NCBI GenBank assembly: GCA_963580285.1
Contig: OY757011.1
Location: 160,319,908-160,383,907 of the forward strand
Length of the DNA: 64,000 nt
Reading direction: 5' to 3'
Source: Lucinisca nassula
Taxonomy: Eukaryota; Mollusca; Bivalvia; Lucinida; Lucinidae
Both the position numbers and the translations under genes were made by a program. Every line of letters starts with the position of its first letter. Positions within the stretch are counted from its first letter, which is position 1. The notes under the pieces are model-generated. The model did no database searches and was not told where the DNA came from. It was given only the letters and a program-made list of their open reading frames with translations. Below, in pieces: positions 62,670 through 64,000 of the stretch.

Positions 62670-62890
62670 ATGACCTGTGCTTCAAGCAAAGACAGATTAG
62701 TCCATCTACATCTAAACCTAGTCTGGCTCATTCGGGTCACTTGTGGGATGCCAAGTTCTGCAATGGAAGATCAGGTGCTTTTTCATGGAGTACTCTGTTT
62801 TCATTTTTCGCCCACCTCTGATTAATGATCAGTTCAAAATAAGTGAAACAAGAAAGCATTCTATGGGACAGCCGAATCCTTCGCCACACT
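62670..62890. repeat. SINE S5-like fragment
   Basis: TCGCCCACCTCTGATTAATG and AAAATAAGTGAAACAAGA resemble S5 body in reverse orientation. No tRNA-like head is recognisable. Confidence 0.4.
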
Positions 62891-62939
62891 TTAATAACAA
62901 GGGATCAACCTTGTGACCTTCACTTTTGCCTTTGACATT

Positions 62940-64000
62940 GAGTTGGCATGGTTTATTTATGGCTTCTGCACATCAGCTCACTAAGGGGGTTATTTGACCA
63001 AAGTTTAATGAAAATCCTTGAAGGGATAAAGGAGATATGGAATGGACACAAAATTCAAAGTTTAAAACTTGTGACCTTGAATTGGCATGGCTTATTTATG
63101 GCTTCTGCACATCAGCTCACTGAGGGGATATTGGACCAAAGTTTAATGAAAATCCTTCCAGGGATAAAGGAGATATGGAATGGACACAAAATTCAAAGTT
63201 TCAAATTTGTGACCTTGAATCAGCATGGTTTATTTATGGCTTCTGCACATCAGCTCACTGAGGGGATATTTGACCAAAGTTTATTGAAAATCCTTCCAGG
63301 GATAAAGGAGATATGGGATGGACACAAAATTCAAAGTTTCAAACTCATGATCTTGAATCTGCATGGTTTATTTATTGGTCCTGCACATCAGCTCACTGAG
63401 GGGGATATTTGACCAAAGTTTAATGAAAATCCTTTCAGGGATAAAGGAGATATGGAACAGACACAAAATTCAAAGTTTCAAACTCGTGACCTTCAACTGT
63501 GACCTTGACCTTTAATCAGTATGGTTCATTTATGAGTTCTGCACATCAGCTCGCTGAGGGGGATAATTGACCAAAGCTAAATGAAAATCCTTCCAGGGGT
63601 TAAGGAGATATGGAACAGATCCAAAATTCAAAGATTCAAACTCGTGACCTGAAACTGTGAACTTGACCTTCAGTTGACATGGTTTATGGGTTCTGCACAT
63701 CAGCTCACTTAGGGGATACATGTATTTGACCAGTTTAATAAAAATCCTTCCAGGGGTAAAGTAGATAAGGAACAGACACAAATTCAAAGATTCAAACTCA
63801 TGACCTTTAACTGTGACCTTGACCTTGCGTCAGCATGGTTTATTAATGGTTTCTGCAAATCAGATCAATGATGGGGATATTTGACCAAAGTTTAATGGAA
63901 ATCCTTTAAGGGGTAAAGGAGATATGGAATGGACACAAAATTCAAAGTTTCAAACTCGTGACCTTCAACTGTGACCTTGACCTTTAATCGGTATGGTTCA
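62940..64000 (+). repeat. P7 tandem array, running off the window
   Basis: Units start at 138 bp (first four: GGTTTATTTATGGCTTCTGC; CAGCTCACTGAGGGGATATT; GAAAATCCTTCCAGGGATAA; GAGATATGGAATGGACACAA) and lengthen to about 150-160 bp from about 63490 by gaining ACTGTGACCTTGACCTT. Since 138 is divisible by 3, a 154-codon frame stays open across the first units; it is not a gene. Confidence 0.9.

Noticed and set aside
62948..63412. 154-codon plus-strand frame with an internal repeat
   Set aside because: It is the P7 array read through units of 138 bp (46 codons). The frame closes as soon as unit length changes.

Overview
The window looks like AT-rich, intron- and repeat-dense animal genomic DNA, most likely from a bivalve mollusc. 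The class is inferred from the repeat families: many short elements that begin ACAAGAG, carry tandem cores of about 140-170 bp and end in a hairpin plus TAAAAA (the bivalve 'pearl' style), several tRNA-headed SINEs, and an animal lipid-synthesis gene. No species can be fixed from the sequence alone.

One host gene runs through almost the whole window on the minus strand: phosphatidate cytidylyltransferase (CDP-diacylglycerol synthase, CDS1/CDS2 family). Nine internal exons are placed to the base, at 60032-59881, 55165-55069, 44333-44157, 12647-12528, 11382-11300, 6940-6784, 5681-5529, 4446-4312 and 3803-3700. All have AG/GT borders and all eight junctions keep frame, giving 392 codons plus 2 nt with no stop. 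The full prenyl-type signature, S-x-F-K-R-x4-K-D-...-H-G-G-...-D-R-F-D, crosses the last two exons. The first exon (start codon) and the last exon (about 50 residues) lie outside the window. Introns range from 0.5 kb to 31.5 kb and consist mainly of transposable elements.

The 31.5-kb intron between 44157 and 12647 holds the most striking element: a single uninterrupted 2681-codon frame (32830-24785, minus strand, same sense as the host gene) encoding a Helentron-type rolling-circle transposase. In order it has a C76/OTU-like cysteine protease, a block of twelve 21-residue repeats, a Cys-rich DUF6570-like region, an HUH Rep nuclease with two tyrosines, a PIF1-type helicase and a C-terminal exonuclease-endonuclease-phosphatase domain. 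Every catalytic motif that can be read is intact, so the element could be young or active.

Around it are: pearl-like arrays (917-3297, 9945-10620, 15893-17656, 22630-23125, 35577-36790, 38222-42200, 42435-43838, 47489-48708, 49980-50752, 56228-58227, 60369-62647, 62940-64000); at least five palindromic MITE families (called M1-M5 here); SINE families S1-S5, several with clear target-site duplications; a dead Jockey/CR1-like LINE (51000-52060) ending in a TAGA microsatellite; a satellite built on a 26-bp palindrome (45130-46755); and two perfect 65-nt hairpins with identical geometry (32-nt arms, 1-nt spacer). Nesting allows some relative dating: M1 inside M4, M2 inside a pearl array, and SINE S3 inside another pearl array. 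Family names M1-M5, S1-S5 and P1-P9 are labels for this window only.
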